Of a DNA stretch of 59,854 bases, positions 26,208 through 34,647 are shown one piece after another. Each line of letters starts with the position of its first letter. Within the stretch, counting starts at the first letter, position 1. Made by a program: the position numbers and the translations under genes. The DNA comes from an uncultured Spirochaetales bacterium. Its GTDB lineage: Bacteria > Spirochaetota > Spirochaetia > Sphaerochaetales > Sphaerochaetaceae. Location: the NCBI GenBank assembly GCA_949300325.1, contig CASGDQ010000036.1, forward strand, positions 1 to 59,854, in the 5' to 3' direction. The notes under the pieces were generated by a model that was not told the origin of the DNA, did no database searches, and was given only the letters and a program-made list of their open reading frames with translations.

Positions 26208-27281
26208 TCAGGACCAGCTTCCAACCTTTTCCATTATCGCCGAAGCCACAACAGCATCGCCGCTGTACACCACAGCGCTCTGCCCGGGAGTAAGCGCGCC
26301 GGCTCCATGGGTGAAATCGGCAACAAAACCCTCATCAAGCTTTTTTACAGAGGCCTCCAGTCCGGGAGAAGCGGACCGGATTTTCACAGAATATATAGGC
26401 TCTGTGAAATCAAGAAAAGAAACATAGTTTACATTGCTGCAGAATACGCTGCCTGAAATCGTATCCTCCTTAAGGCCGACCACGACCCTGTTCTTCTCCG
26501 GCTCCAGGGCTATGACATAAAGCGGTTCGCTGTATGCTATCTTCAATCCCTTGCGCTGGCCTATAGTGTAATTCCAGAACCCGTCATGCTCGCCGAGCTT
26601 CGTACCGTCCTTGAAAACGATATCCCCTCTTTTCGGCTCAACCTGAAGCAGATCCGAATATGATCCTCCGTAAAAATCCTGGCTCTCCCTTTGCCCGGGT
26701 TCATGGAAACCCATCTGCTCATCTATCATGCGCACCTCGCTTTTTAAAAGGCCCCCCAAAGGAAAAAGCGTGAAAGAAAGCTGCTTTTGGCTCAGGCGGG
26801 AAAGAAAATAGGACTGGTCCTTCTTCAGATCCTTCGCCCTGAGAAGGGCATATCGGTTTCCCATCTTCTCCACCCTGGCATAATGCCCGGTAGCAAAATA
26901 ATCAAAATCCACGGCTTTTCTGGCTTCATCCACCATCGCGCCGAATTTGATGATCGCATTACACCAGATGCATGGATTCGGGGTACGCCCGTTCATATAC
27001 TCGCTTTTGAAATTATCCAGCACATTTGTCTCGTAAAGCGACGAGCAGTCGACAATGCGGTGCTTTATGCCGATTTTTTTGCAAACGGAATCTATCTTCT
27101 CAAGATCTCCGCTCTTATCCGGATTATAGCAGCTGTTCGGGCTTACCGGAGCTGGATAAGGAGAATCCTTGCGCCAGATGAGCATGGTTATTCCCTCTAC
27201 CTCATACCCCTGCTCTTTCAACAGATATGCGCTGACGGAGGAATCTATGCCGCCGCTCATGCCTACCAAAACTTTCTTCAT
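26208..27281 (-). CDS. mnmA: tRNA 2-thiouridylase MnmA, cysteine-variant form
   Basis: 357 residues. The PP-loop G-M-S-G-G-I-D-S-S is at 8-16. N-P-C-I-W-C-N-A-I-I-K-F near 102-113 carries the first active cysteine with a second Cys three residues before it. G-H-Y-A-R and K-D-Q-S-Y-F-L are present, as is Y-T-I-G-Q-R-K-G. It thiolates U34 of tRNAs for Lys, Glu and Gln. The second catalytic Cys of E. coli MnmA (S-T-G-I-C-F) is not visible: the matching segment reads E-S-Q-D-F-Y-G-G-S. The C-x-x-C may instead support an iron-sulfur mechanism. No Shine-Dalgarno. Confidence 0.88.
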   Translation of the reverse strand: MKKVLVGMSGGIDSSVSAYLLKEQGYEVEGITMLIWRKDSPYPAPVSPNSCYNPDKSGDLEKIDSVCKKIGIKHRIVDCSSLYETNVLDNFKSEYMNGRTPNPCIWCNAIIKFGAMVDEARKAVDFDYFATGHYARVEKMGNRYALLRAKDLKKDQSYFLSRLSQKQLSFTLFPLGGLLKSEVRMIDEQMGFHEPGQRESQDFYGGSYSDLLQVEPKRGDIVFKDGTKLGEHDGFWNYTIGQRKGLKIAYSEPLYVIALEPEKNRVVVGLKEDTISGSVFCSNVNYVSFLDFTEPIYSVKIRSASPGLEASVKKLDEGFVADFTHGAGALTPGQSAVVYSGDAVVASAIMEKVGSWS

Positions 27282-27385
27282 ACTGCGATGTTAGCATAAA
27301 AGGCAGATGCACATCCTCATAAATATCTAAAAAATATGGTGAATGGCTCACTGTCATGATAAAATAAATCCAAGAGGAGGATTTC

Positions 27386-27793
27386 ATGGCAGAAAAAGAG
27401 AATCAGATTGTAAAAAAAGAAAAGGCCTTGCCTGCAAAAAAGGATACTTCAAAAAAACTTCCTGTTGCTAAGAAAAATGAGAAGGCATCAAAAGCCGCGG
27501 TTGAAGAAATGGTGATCGATGTACCGGCCATCGAAGATCCCTCGATGAAGGCTGATGCAAAGTCAAAGAACAAGAAAAAGCAGGTCAGGTATATTTTCCG
27601 GGACGCAGAAAAAGGCTGGTATGAAAAAGAAAGGGACAATGCCCGCATCACAAAGTTCTATGCAACCCAGAAAGAGGCGGTTGAGGCAGCTAAGGAACAT
27701 ATAAGGAACTCCGGACTGCCGGGATCCGTCATAATCCAGAGCAAAGCCGGCAAAATCAGGGCCAACACAAAAGTCACAACAAAAAAACTTTAA
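27386..27793 (+). CDS. DUF2188-like protein with lysine-rich N-terminus
   Basis: 135 residues. The first 70 are dominated by Lys and Ala (K-K-E-K-A-L-P-A-K-K, repeated), as in histone H1-like tails. The last 60 resemble DUF2188: G-W-Y-E-K-E, then A-T-Q-K-E-A-V-E-A-A-K-E-H and I-I-Q-S-K-A-G-K-I-R. The function of that domain is unknown. The tail suggests nucleic-acid binding. AGAGGAGG lies before the ATG. It is followed by an AT-rich stretch with two hairpins leading into ldh. Confidence 0.75.
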   Translation: MAEKENQIVKKEKALPAKKDTSKKLPVAKKNEKASKAAVEEMVIDVPAIEDPSMKADAKSKNKKKQVRYIFRDAEKGWYEKERDNARITKFYATQKEAVEAAKEHIRNSGLPGSVIIQSKAGKIRANTKVTTKKL

Positions 27794-27832
27794 GAAAACA
27801 AAATTAAATATCAATTAATATTGATTTTTAAT

Positions 27833-27864
27833 AATCTCCTTATTATTTTCTAGATAAGGAGATT
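27833..27864 (+). promoter_or_regulatory. Hairpin covering the ldh ribosome-binding site
   Basis: AATCTCCTTAT (27833-27843) pairs perfectly with ATAAGGAGATT (27854-27864) around a ten-base loop. The 3' arm contains the AAGGAG Shine-Dalgarno for the gene at 27872. The mRNA would fold so that the ribosome site is hidden. An AT hairpin (ATCAAT/ATTGAT) stands just upstream. Confidence 0.65.
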
Positions 27865-27871
27865 TTATATT

Positions 27872-28852
27872 ATGAAAATCACTATGTTCGATACAAAACC
27901 ATATGATAAAAAATACTTTGAGGAAGTCAATCCAAACTACGGCTTCGATATCAAATACCTGGAATCCACGCTTGGGGAGAACTCTGCAATCATGGCAAAG
28001 GGATCCGATGTGGTCTGCCCGTTCGTAAACTGCAATGTCGATAAGAAGGTAATAGACATTCTTGCCGATGAAGGAATACGGCTCATTGCAATGAGAAGCG
28101 CGGGATTCAATAATGTCGATCTGAAAAGAGCGGCAGAGAGGGTCTTGAAAGTGGTCAGGGTCCCCGCATATTCCCCGCATGCCGTTGCAGAGCATTCGTT
28201 TGCGATGCTTCTGACATTGGTAAGGAAGATGCAGCATGCATATGTCCGCACAAGGGAATTCAATTTCTCGCTATCCGGCCTGGAAGGCTTCGATCTTTAT
28301 GGAAAGACGATCGGCATAATAGGCACAGGAAAGATAGGCAGATGCGCGGCCGATATCGCAAAAGGGTTCGGCATGCACATAATGGCCTACGACCCATATC
28401 CGCAGCAGATTGAAGGAATCGAGTACGCAAATCTTGAGCAGCTCCTTAAAAAGAGCGACATCATAAGCCTTTACTGCCCTCTGACAAAGGACAACAGGCA
28501 TCTTATAAATGCAGAAAGCCTGAAAATGATCAAAAAGAACGCCGTTATAATAAACACCAGCCGCGGAGGACTCGTCAACAGCGAGGACCTGCTTGAAGCG
28601 CTGAAGGAAAAACGGCTTGCAGGAGCCGCGCTCGATGTATACGAGGAAGAAGCTGGAATCTTCTTCACGGACCAGAGCAACGAAGGGATAGAAGACGATA
28701 CGCTTGCACGCCTGATAAGCATGCCGAACGTCATTGTCACTTCGCACCAAGGCTATCTGACAGAAGAAGCCTTGAGAGCCATAAGCGAAACTACTCTCAA
28801 GAACATAAGCGAATTCGAACAGGGCCTTCCCCTTTCCAATGAGATAAAATGA
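27872..28852 (+). CDS. ldhA: D-lactate dehydrogenase
   Basis: 326 residues of the D-2-hydroxyacid dehydrogenase family. The NAD-binding motif is I-I-G-T-G-K-I-G near 147-154. Catalytic Arg lies in N-T-S-R-G-G, Glu in the D-V-Y-E-E-E region, and His in T-S-H-Q-G-Y-L-T. The L-D-V-Y-E-E-E-A-G-I-F-F segment is characteristic of D-lactate dehydrogenases. It reduces pyruvate to D-lactate and regenerates NAD+ in fermentation. Its ribosome site is in a hairpin. The stop abuts the stop of the convergent J-domain gene with no spacer. Confidence 0.92.
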   Translation: MKITMFDTKPYDKKYFEEVNPNYGFDIKYLESTLGENSAIMAKGSDVVCPFVNCNVDKKVIDILADEGIRLIAMRSAGFNNVDLKRAAERVLKVVRVPAYSPHAVAEHSFAMLLTLVRKMQHAYVRTREFNFSLSGLEGFDLYGKTIGIIGTGKIGRCAADIAKGFGMHIMAYDPYPQQIEGIEYANLEQLLKKSDIISLYCPLTKDNRHLINAESLKMIKKNAVIINTSRGGLVNSEDLLEALKEKRLAGAALDVYEEEAGIFFTDQSNEGIEDDTLARLISMPNVIVTSHQGYLTEEALRAISETTLKNISEFEQGLPLSNEIK

Positions 28853-29971
28853 TCATTTTCCGCCAGTAAGGAATGCATATGCCTCGTTGGCCTTCTGCAT
28901 CTCCTTGTTGGCAAAATCCATAAATGCCGGATCCAGCTTATATGCCTGTATCCGGTCCGGATGGAAGCTCATCACCTTGTTGCGGTACGCGTTCTTGATC
29001 TCCTCATCCGTAGCTTCTGCAGACAATCCCAGGACCCTTAGATGGTGCAGCCTGGCATCCTCTCCCCTTCTGCCGCTATCGTGGATGAGGGAATCATAGA
29101 ATTCGAAAAAGACCTTGCGCTGATCCTTGGTATCATCGAATCCGTTTGCATACCAGGCAAAATCAAGCGGTGTCAGGTTCATCCCATATGAGGCATACCC
29201 CTCTCCGCCAAAAGAGGGGTTTTCCTTTGCAAATCCGCTTCTCCCCTTTTCTATCACCATTTTGAACGCATCTGATCCCGAATTCTGCTGCATTGCCTCG
29301 ACAAGCGTAAAATAATCGATCAGGTCCACCCTGTCGAGACCTGCATACATGCAAAAGGAGGATAAGAGCTTCAAATACTTTATCAAAGCATGCTTCTTGT
29401 CCTTTCCGATTTCCTTGTTATAATCCCTGATTCCCAGATCAAGCCTCTTGAGCGCGCCGACATCGACCTCCATATCGCTTTTTAGCATGAGAGTAAGGGT
29501 GAATAAGCCTTCGTTCTCAGGCTCATACTCCAAAACAAGCCGCAGCCCGTTTATGGAAAAATCCTTCAAGCTCCTGTAAAAGGCTTTCAAGCCTTCTTCT
29601 GTACGGCTTACCGATATGCGGTCGATAGTGAAATTCTCATTCTTGCTGGCAAGAAGCGATGAGGGGACGGCATACCCTGCCGAAGACAACAGCCTGAGCA
29701 CTTCCAAAAGGGAGAACTGGGGAACCTTCCTTCGATTAAGCTCGTAGGTCCTGTATATCTCTTCGTTTTTGAAAAATGTCCTATGTATAGTGATCTCACG
29801 TATGTAAAGGCGGAATATCTGGCTTTGGATCACCGCTTCAAAAACATCGGCATCCCTCTTTTTACCTTCATGCTCCAATGAGACCTCCAAGCTTTCCTTT
29901 GCCTGGATAAAAACCGGAGAAAGGCTGCATGTGAAAATCCTTTCAAGCTTGTTTTCAAGATTCTTTTCCAT
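28853..29971 (-). CDS. J-domain protein (C-terminal J domain)
   Basis: 372 residues. The J domain is at the C-terminus (about 308-370): L-G-L-S-A-E-A-T-D-E-E-I-K-N-A-Y, then F-H-P-D-R (the HPD loop) and K-E-M-Q-K-A-N-E-A-Y. The first 300 residues are helical with no domain I recognise. J domains stimulate the ATPase of DnaK, so the N-terminal part probably delivers a client or tethers Hsp70. This arrangement recalls DjlA-like proteins but no membrane helix is seen. No Shine-Dalgarno; TAAGAT (29978-29983, minus) ends 6 nt before the ATG. Confidence 0.8.
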   Translation of the reverse strand: MEKNLENKLERIFTCSLSPVFIQAKESLEVSLEHEGKKRDADVFEAVIQSQIFRLYIREITIHRTFFKNEEIYRTYELNRRKVPQFSLLEVLRLLSSAGYAVPSSLLASKNENFTIDRISVSRTEEGLKAFYRSLKDFSINGLRLVLEYEPENEGLFTLTLMLKSDMEVDVGALKRLDLGIRDYNKEIGKDKKHALIKYLKLLSSFCMYAGLDRVDLIDYFTLVEAMQQNSGSDAFKMVIEKGRSGFAKENPSFGGEGYASYGMNLTPLDFAWYANGFDDTKDQRKVFFEFYDSLIHDSGRRGEDARLHHLRVLGLSAEATDEEIKNAYRNKVMSFHPDRIQAYKLDPAFMDFANKEMQKANEAYAFLTGGK

Positions 29972-30174
29972 ACAAAAATCTTACATCAGAGGCCTGAATA
30001 TAGAAAGTTTTTTAATTTGCAGGCAACAACTGGACAAAAGCACCGGCATACGCAAAAAGCAATGCAGTTTGATCATATTTTAAAAATAGATATCCAAATA
30101 TTATGAAATTTAGCTTTACAGCAATAAATTTCGGAATTTTTTTGCATATGAAAACTGCTAAAGCCATAAATCCA

Positions 30175-30183
30175 TGTTATAAT
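30175..30183 (+). promoter_or_regulatory. Extended -10 promoter of hppA
   Basis: TGT-TATAAT (30175-30183) is a perfect -10 with the upstream TG. No good -35 is seen. The hppA ATG is 46 bases downstream with AAGGAGG (30218-30224). The rest of 29972-30174 is AT-rich with no gene. Confidence 0.6.
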
Positions 30184-30229
30184 CAAATTGTAACCGAATA
30201 ACAGCAAAGGGGGCCTTAAGGAGGTGGTC

Positions 30230-32389
30230 ATGCTGATCATATTGGCTCTTGCGGTTTTCTTCTCCCTGCTGCTTGCCCTGCTCAACTATATCAGAATCGG
30301 CAAGATGCCTGACGGCACAAAGGAAATGTCCGAGATCTGCAGCATAATACGGCAAGGAGCGGATGAATTTCTGAAATGCGAGTTTAGGATACTTTATGCC
30401 GCAGCTGCAGGAATCTTCATCATCTTAGCAGTTTTTGTATCTCTTTCAGGCGCTGTCTGCTTCCTGATAGGCGCAGCAATGAGCGCTCTGGCCGGATTGG
30501 TAGGAATGAAAAGCGCCACATTATCGAATGTGAGGGTCACTGATGAGGCACGAAGATCGGGTGACATCGGAAAAACCGTGAAAGTTGCATTGACCGGAGG
30601 TTCGGTCATGGGACTTTCTGTTGCAGGATTCGCACTCCTAGGCCTATTTCTTGTCTATATCGTATTCGGCATCATCATGGGACAGCTGAAGCAGGAAGCT
30701 GTGCAGTTTCACAGCAATTTCTTAGGGATTGCGGACATACCCTTTACAATGAGCGTATCCTGCTATGCCCTCGGATGCTCCGTAATTGCAATGATCAACC
30801 GCGTTGGAGGCGGCATATACACGAAAGCGGCCGACATGGGAGCCGATTTGGTAGGAAAAAGCGAATATAACATACCGGAAGATGATCCCAGGAATCCCGC
30901 AACAATAGCTGACAATGTCGGGGATAACGTGGGGGATGTGGCAGGACTGGGAAGCGATCTGCTTGAAAGCTATGTCGGGGCAATCACCTCAGGCATGATT
31001 CTTGCAATCTACACCTATTACAGCAGGCTGGGCTCTGCCGATCCGATAGGATACAAAACGCTTCTTGCCCTGGTGGGATATCCGCTTCTTTTCGCTTCTG
31101 CAGGACTTTTGAGCTGCACTGCGGCACTCTTCATTTTCAATCTGCATAAAGCGGGCAGGAACGCCAAAAAGAATCTGGATGGCACAACATACCTTGCATC
31201 AGGACTGACAGTAGTATCCACCTTGGCACTCACATTTGCATACTTTCCAAATGAAAGCTCCTATTCAGGGCTTGGTTTCAAAATAGCCGGCATAAGCCCA
31301 TGGCTTTGCGCTGTGATGGGTATAGTTTCGGGAATATTGATAGGACAGGTTGCAGACTATTATACATCATACAGCCATAAACCGGCTCTATCTGTTGCAA
31401 AAGCAAGCTGCGAAGGCCCTGCCCTTACAATAACTAAAGGGATGGCTTTGGGCATGAGCAGCGTGCTTATACCGGTCATGCTTCTAGGGCTGTGCATAAT
31501 CGCTTCCTATTACACAGCAGGGCTGTACGGCGTGGGAATGGCCGCCATGGGCATGCTCAGCTTTGTAGCAGTCACGGTATCGGTCGACACATACGGCCCA
31601 ATTTCCGACAATGCCGGAGGTATTGCCGAGATGTGCAACCTGAAAAAAGAAGTCAGGCAGATAACCGACAGCCTCGATGCTGTCGGAAACACCACAGCCG
31701 CAATCGGCAAGGGCTTTGCAATAGGAAGCGCCGCCTTTGCAGCACTATCCCTTTTTGCAAGCTATCTATATGCCTTGAACGGGCAGGAAAGCTCTTCAGG
31801 CATTGCCCTGGTGCTCAACATACTTGATCCGCTCACCTTAGCCGGGGCGCTGGTCGGAGGGGCTGTGCCATATCTATTCAGCGGGATGCTGATAGAATCC
31901 GTTGCAAAGACGGCAGAAACGATGGTCGAAGAAATCAGGCGGCAATTTGAACAGGATCCGCTCATTCTTCAAGGAAAGAAGAAACCGGATTACAACCGGT
32001 GCATAAATATCAGCAGCAAGGGCGCGCTGAAGGAGATGAAGAAGCCTGCATTCATCGCGGTCGCATCTCCTCTTGCTGCAGGATTCATCTTCGGCCCCTC
32101 CTTTGTCGGAGGACTTCTGATAGGAACCACATTAAGCGCGATAATGCTCGCAATATTTACCGCAAACAGCGGAGGAGCCTGGGATAATGCCAAAAAGCAT
32201 ATCGAGAACGGCAACTACGGAGGAAAGGGCTCGCCGGCCCACAATGCATCCATCATCGGAGATACCGTCGGAGATCCGCTGAAGGATACTGTGGGCCCCA
32301 GCCTCGACATACTGATAAAGATAATGAGCGTGGTGGCCCTGATAACTGTAAGCATTTTCAGCAGATACAATATCGCAGCACTATTTTAG
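30230..32389 (+). CDS. hppA: Membrane-bound proton/sodium-pumping pyrophosphatase
   Basis: 719 residues with about 16 transmembrane helices. The pyrophosphate site is shown by A-D-M-G-A-D-L-V-G-K-S-E, followed by D-D-P-R-N-P and D-N-V-G-D-N-V-G-D near 228-236. The late motif D-T-V-G-D-P-L-K-D-T-V-G-P is present too. G-N-T-T-A-A-I-G-K-G has Ala where K+-independent enzymes have Lys, indicating the K+-dependent type. It couples pyrophosphate hydrolysis to H+ or Na+ export; the ion cannot be decided by eye. GTG at 30224 is in frame but lies on the ribosome site, so ATG 30230 is chosen. Confidence 0.95.
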   Translation: MLIILALAVFFSLLLALLNYIRIGKMPDGTKEMSEICSIIRQGADEFLKCEFRILYAAAAGIFIILAVFVSLSGAVCFLIGAAMSALAGLVGMKSATLSNVRVTDEARRSGDIGKTVKVALTGGSVMGLSVAGFALLGLFLVYIVFGIIMGQLKQEAVQFHSNFLGIADIPFTMSVSCYALGCSVIAMINRVGGGIYTKAADMGADLVGKSEYNIPEDDPRNPATIADNVGDNVGDVAGLGSDLLESYVGAITSGMILAIYTYYSRLGSADPIGYKTLLALVGYPLLFASAGLLSCTAALFIFNLHKAGRNAKKNLDGTTYLASGLTVVSTLALTFAYFPNESSYSGLGFKIAGISPWLCAVMGIVSGILIGQVADYYTSYSHKPALSVAKASCEGPALTITKGMALGMSSVLIPVMLLGLCIIASYYTAGLYGVGMAAMGMLSFVAVTVSVDTYGPISDNAGGIAEMCNLKKEVRQITDSLDAVGNTTAAIGKGFAIGSAAFAALSLFASYLYALNGQESSSGIALVLNILDPLTLAGALVGGAVPYLFSGMLIESVAKTAETMVEEIRRQFEQDPLILQGKKKPDYNRCINISSKGALKEMKKPAFIAVASPLAAGFIFGPSFVGGLLIGTTLSAIMLAIFTANSGGAWDNAKKHIENGNYGGKGSPAHNASIIGDTVGDPLKDTVGPSLDILIKIMSVVALITVSIFSRYNIAALF

Positions 32390-32399
32390 AAAAGACGAT

Positions 32400-32435
32400 A
32401 ACCATAAGATATGGTCAATCGCATCTTTTATGGTT
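32400..32435 (+). terminator. Hairpin after hppA
   Basis: AACCATAAGAT (32400-32410) pairs with ATCTTTTATGGTT (32423-32435), with a two-base bulge. No proper T-run follows, so termination is uncertain. Confidence 0.35.
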
Positions 32436-32475
32436 AGTATTCACCATTAGGGTGCAAATAATCAATTTTCGCTCT

Positions 32476-32503
32476 TTGCCCTTTTTTGCGGCCTTGCTAT
32501 GAT
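32476..32503 (+). promoter_or_regulatory. Promoter of PAQR gene, leaderless geometry
   Basis: TTGCCC (32476-32481), 16 bases, TATGAT (32498-32503), then 7 nt to the ATG at 32511. The upstream in-frame ATG at 32499 lies within the -10 and so cannot be a start of this transcript. Confidence 0.55.
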
Positions 32504-32510
32504 TTTTCCC

Positions 32511-33167
32511 ATGAACTGGCTGGAAAAACATATTACACTCGTATCGTACAACGACCCGAAGGATGAGATAATCAATGCATGGACGCATTTTTTCGGGGCA
32601 GGACTCTCTTTTGCGGGATTGATTTACATACTCATAAACCTTTCTTCCTACAGCACTGTGCAGGTCAAGGCGGGGCTTATCATATTCGCATTATCGAATA
32701 TTTTATTGTATATGGCCTCAGGATGCTATCATCAGCTCAGGCCAGGCAATCTGAAGCGCATAGCCAGGATTTTGGACCACAGCAATATCTACATACTGAT
32801 TTCCGGAACATACACCCCCATACTCCTGTTCATAAACAACAGGGCATCTGATATGGTGGCTATCATCTTATGGTCCATAACTGCTTTAGGAATAGCGTTC
32901 ACGCTTATATTCTGGCAGCGGCTGAGAGTATTGCATGTCGCACTTTATGTGTTCATGGGATGGATATGCATTCTTTTCTGGAACGATATAATCCCCTATG
33001 TGCCGCAGGGTATGATAAAGTTCCTAATACTCGGAGGAGTAACATATACGCTCGGCATAATCTTCTATGGAATAAAAAAGATACCGCATGGCCATGCCAT
33101 CTGGCACCTGTTTGTTCTTGCCGGCTCCATCTTCTTTTATGCAGGCATACTGCTTTATCTGCATTAA
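32511..33167 (+). CDS. PAQR/hemolysin III-family membrane protein
   Basis: 218 residues with seven hydrophobic helices. Family metal-site residues are visible: E-I-I-N-A-W-T-H near 20, C-Y-H-Q-L-R-P near 73-79, L-D-H-S-N-I-Y-I-L-I-S-G-T-Y-T-P near 90-105, and the final G-H-A-I-W-H-L-F-V-L-A near 190. Bacterial members (YqfA, hemolysin III) are thought to act on membrane lipids or ceramide-like molecules. The 3' end overlaps the convergent secreted-protein gene by four bases. Confidence 0.9.
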   Translation: MNWLEKHITLVSYNDPKDEIINAWTHFFGAGLSFAGLIYILINLSSYSTVQVKAGLIIFALSNILLYMASGCYHQLRPGNLKRIARILDHSNIYILISGTYTPILLFINNRASDMVAIILWSITALGIAFTLIFWQRLRVLHVALYVFMGWICILFWNDIIPYVPQGMIKFLILGGVTYTLGIIFYGIKKIPHGHAIWHLFVLAGSIFFYAGILLYLH

Positions 33168-33964
33168 CTGATTCTCTTTAGAGTGTATATCCCTCCAGAT
33201 CCGGGCTCTGGATTCACAAAAGCGATAGACATGAACATCTTATCCCCGCTGATGGCATAATCGAGCATGCATACCCCGTCCTCAAGGCGGAAGGAAAAGG
33301 TATTCACAGTTTCCACCTCGATCCCAAATGCCTTTGAGATTACAGAGAAGGAAAACCCATCATGATCAAGCTCTATGCGGTCCACTCTCCAGGAAGAAGG
33401 CTTGAGGACGCTTGAAGAGTTTATCATCTCCGAGCATTTCCTATATACTTCGGCCTCTGGACTCTCCGATTTATACTTCGTCCATTGCACTGCAGCACCA
33501 AGCGGATAGAGCGGAAAAAACCTGTAGCTTTTGCCATCCCTTATGACGGAAACATCATAGTACTGGCCATATTTTGGATCCTGTACGGTTTTTACAACCA
33601 TCCTCAGCTCCTTCATCAATCCCCTGTTATCCTCCTTTGTGGGATTGACCCAGAGGTATTCACCGTCCCAGCTGCCGGTAACGGCATTTGAAAACCAAGC
33701 TTTAATATCTTCATTGCTCTTGCTCCGGGCCGCGACTGCAACCTGATAGGAATGATCGGCTAAAAGGTTTTTTACAGTATACGACAGGCATGGAGAATTC
33801 AATCTGGCGATAAAAACCGAATCGATATATACATCATAATAAACCGCACCATCTGCAGCTTCCCAAGCCAGGCTTATGCCGTTGGGAATCGGAGACACCT
33901 CAAGAGCCAGGGCTGAAGCAGACAATAATAAAAAGACTGAAATCAGAGCAAACAACCTTTTCAT
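33164..33964 (-). CDS. Secreted protein with fibronectin III-like domain
   Basis: 266 residues. Signal peptide at 1-20 (L-L-L-S-A-S-A-L-A). Residues 22-90 read as a fibronectin type III domain: P-N-G-I-S-L-A-W-E-A-A-D-G-A-V-Y-Y-D-V-Y then Y-Q-V-A-V-A-A-R-S. The remaining 170 residues are beta-rich with no recognised family. Likely periplasmic or surface. No Shine-Dalgarno; an extended -10 (TGG-TATATT, 33974-33982, minus) ends 9 nt before the ATG. Confidence 0.7.
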   Translation of the reverse strand: MKRLFALISVFLLLSASALALEVSPIPNGISLAWEAADGAVYYDVYIDSVFIARLNSPCLSYTVKNLLADHSYQVAVAARSKSNEDIKAWFSNAVTGSWDGEYLWVNPTKEDNRGLMKELRMVVKTVQDPKYGQYYDVSVIRDGKSYRFFPLYPLGAAVQWTKYKSESPEAEVYRKCSEMINSSSVLKPSSWRVDRIELDHDGFSFSVISKAFGIEVETVNTFSFRLEDGVCMLDYAISGDKMFMSIAFVNPEPGSGGIYTLKRIS

Positions 33965-34299
33965 ATAGAAAACAATATACCATGGAAGAGAGGAAAAAAA
34001 GACGGCTTTTGTACACTATCCTAATACAAATTAAAAAAACAGTTGAAATAAGGTACTGTTAAATAATATATCCCCAGCCTTCAAAAAGCTTGCTCTTTGT
34101 CTAAACCACCTATAAAATTGCATTGTTTCCACCCCTCATGAAAATTATGAAATCTATATTTCACAAAGAATCAAACTCCACCTAACTTCTGTATTGAATT
34201 GAAATTGCTTGTTGAGAAACCATTGAATACATGTTAATATTCCAATTAGGATAACGCCGCGATGAGGTGTGTTCACAATACCTTTTCAGGAGGCCTTAT
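33965..34299. other. 335-base gap: two divergent promoters and an inverted repeat
   Basis: The left end holds the promoter of the secreted-protein gene. TTGAGA (34212-34217), 17 bases, TAATAT (34235-34240) with an upstream TG is a good promoter for the RHH gene. An inverted repeat TGAAAT-CTAT-ATTTCA (34148-34163) could be an operator. The stretch is AT-rich and no gene is seen. Confidence 0.5.
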
Positions 34300-34569
34300 A
34301 TGGAAGAGAAGAAGAAAAACTGGGGAGGCGCGCGGCCGGGTTCCGGCAGGCCGAGAGGGATAAAAAAGCCCTATAAAAACATCACGATTGCGCTTCCTGA
34401 GCAAGCTGTCCCGCGTCTGAAGGCAATTGCGAAATACCGAAATCTTTCCGTTTCCAAGCTGATCCAGAATTTCATAAATGAGAATTATCTGCAGATGGCT
34501 GAAGAGATGCTGGAAGAGGTCAAGAAAGAGGAAAAGAGAAAAAAGAAGGAAGAGAAGGAAGAAGCCTGA
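34300..34569 (+). CDS. Small ribbon-helix-helix-like protein
   Basis: 89 residues. It begins with the basic motif G-G-A-R-P-G-S-G-R-P-R-G, common at the N-terminus of phage and plasmid DNA-binding proteins. A strand-helix-helix pattern follows (I-T-I-A-L-P-E-Q-A-V-P-R-L-K-A-I-A and L-S-V-S-K-L-I-Q-N-F-I), as in RHH repressors. The C-terminus is a Lys/Glu helix. CAGGAGG precedes the ATG. A terminator follows, so it is transcribed alone. It may regulate its own promoter; target unknown. Confidence 0.7.
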   Translation: MEEKKKNWGGARPGSGRPRGIKKPYKNITIALPEQAVPRLKAIAKYRNLSVSKLIQNFINENYLQMAEEMLEEVKKEEKRKKKEEKEEA

Positions 34570-34611
34570 AGACATGTGTCTTTCCATAAGGGGGAGACCA
34601 TTTTCCATATA

Positions 34612-34635
34612 CGGCCGGGAAACCGGCCTTTTTTT
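34612..34635 (+). terminator. Intrinsic terminator after RHH gene
   Basis: GGCCGG (34613-34618), loop GAAA, CCGGCC (34623-34628), T7. Confidence 0.85.
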
Positions 34636-34647
34636 AGAGTAAAAAAG

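Noticed and set aside
34148..34163. Inverted repeat TGAAAT-CTAT-ATTTCA as a defined operator
   Set aside because: Six-base arms in AT-rich DNA can occur by chance and it is about 50 bases upstream of the -35; kept only as a note.
34576..34647. Upstream extension of the 72-residue gene
   Set aside because: It would run through the terminator hairpin at 34612-34635, so a start after the hairpin is preferred.
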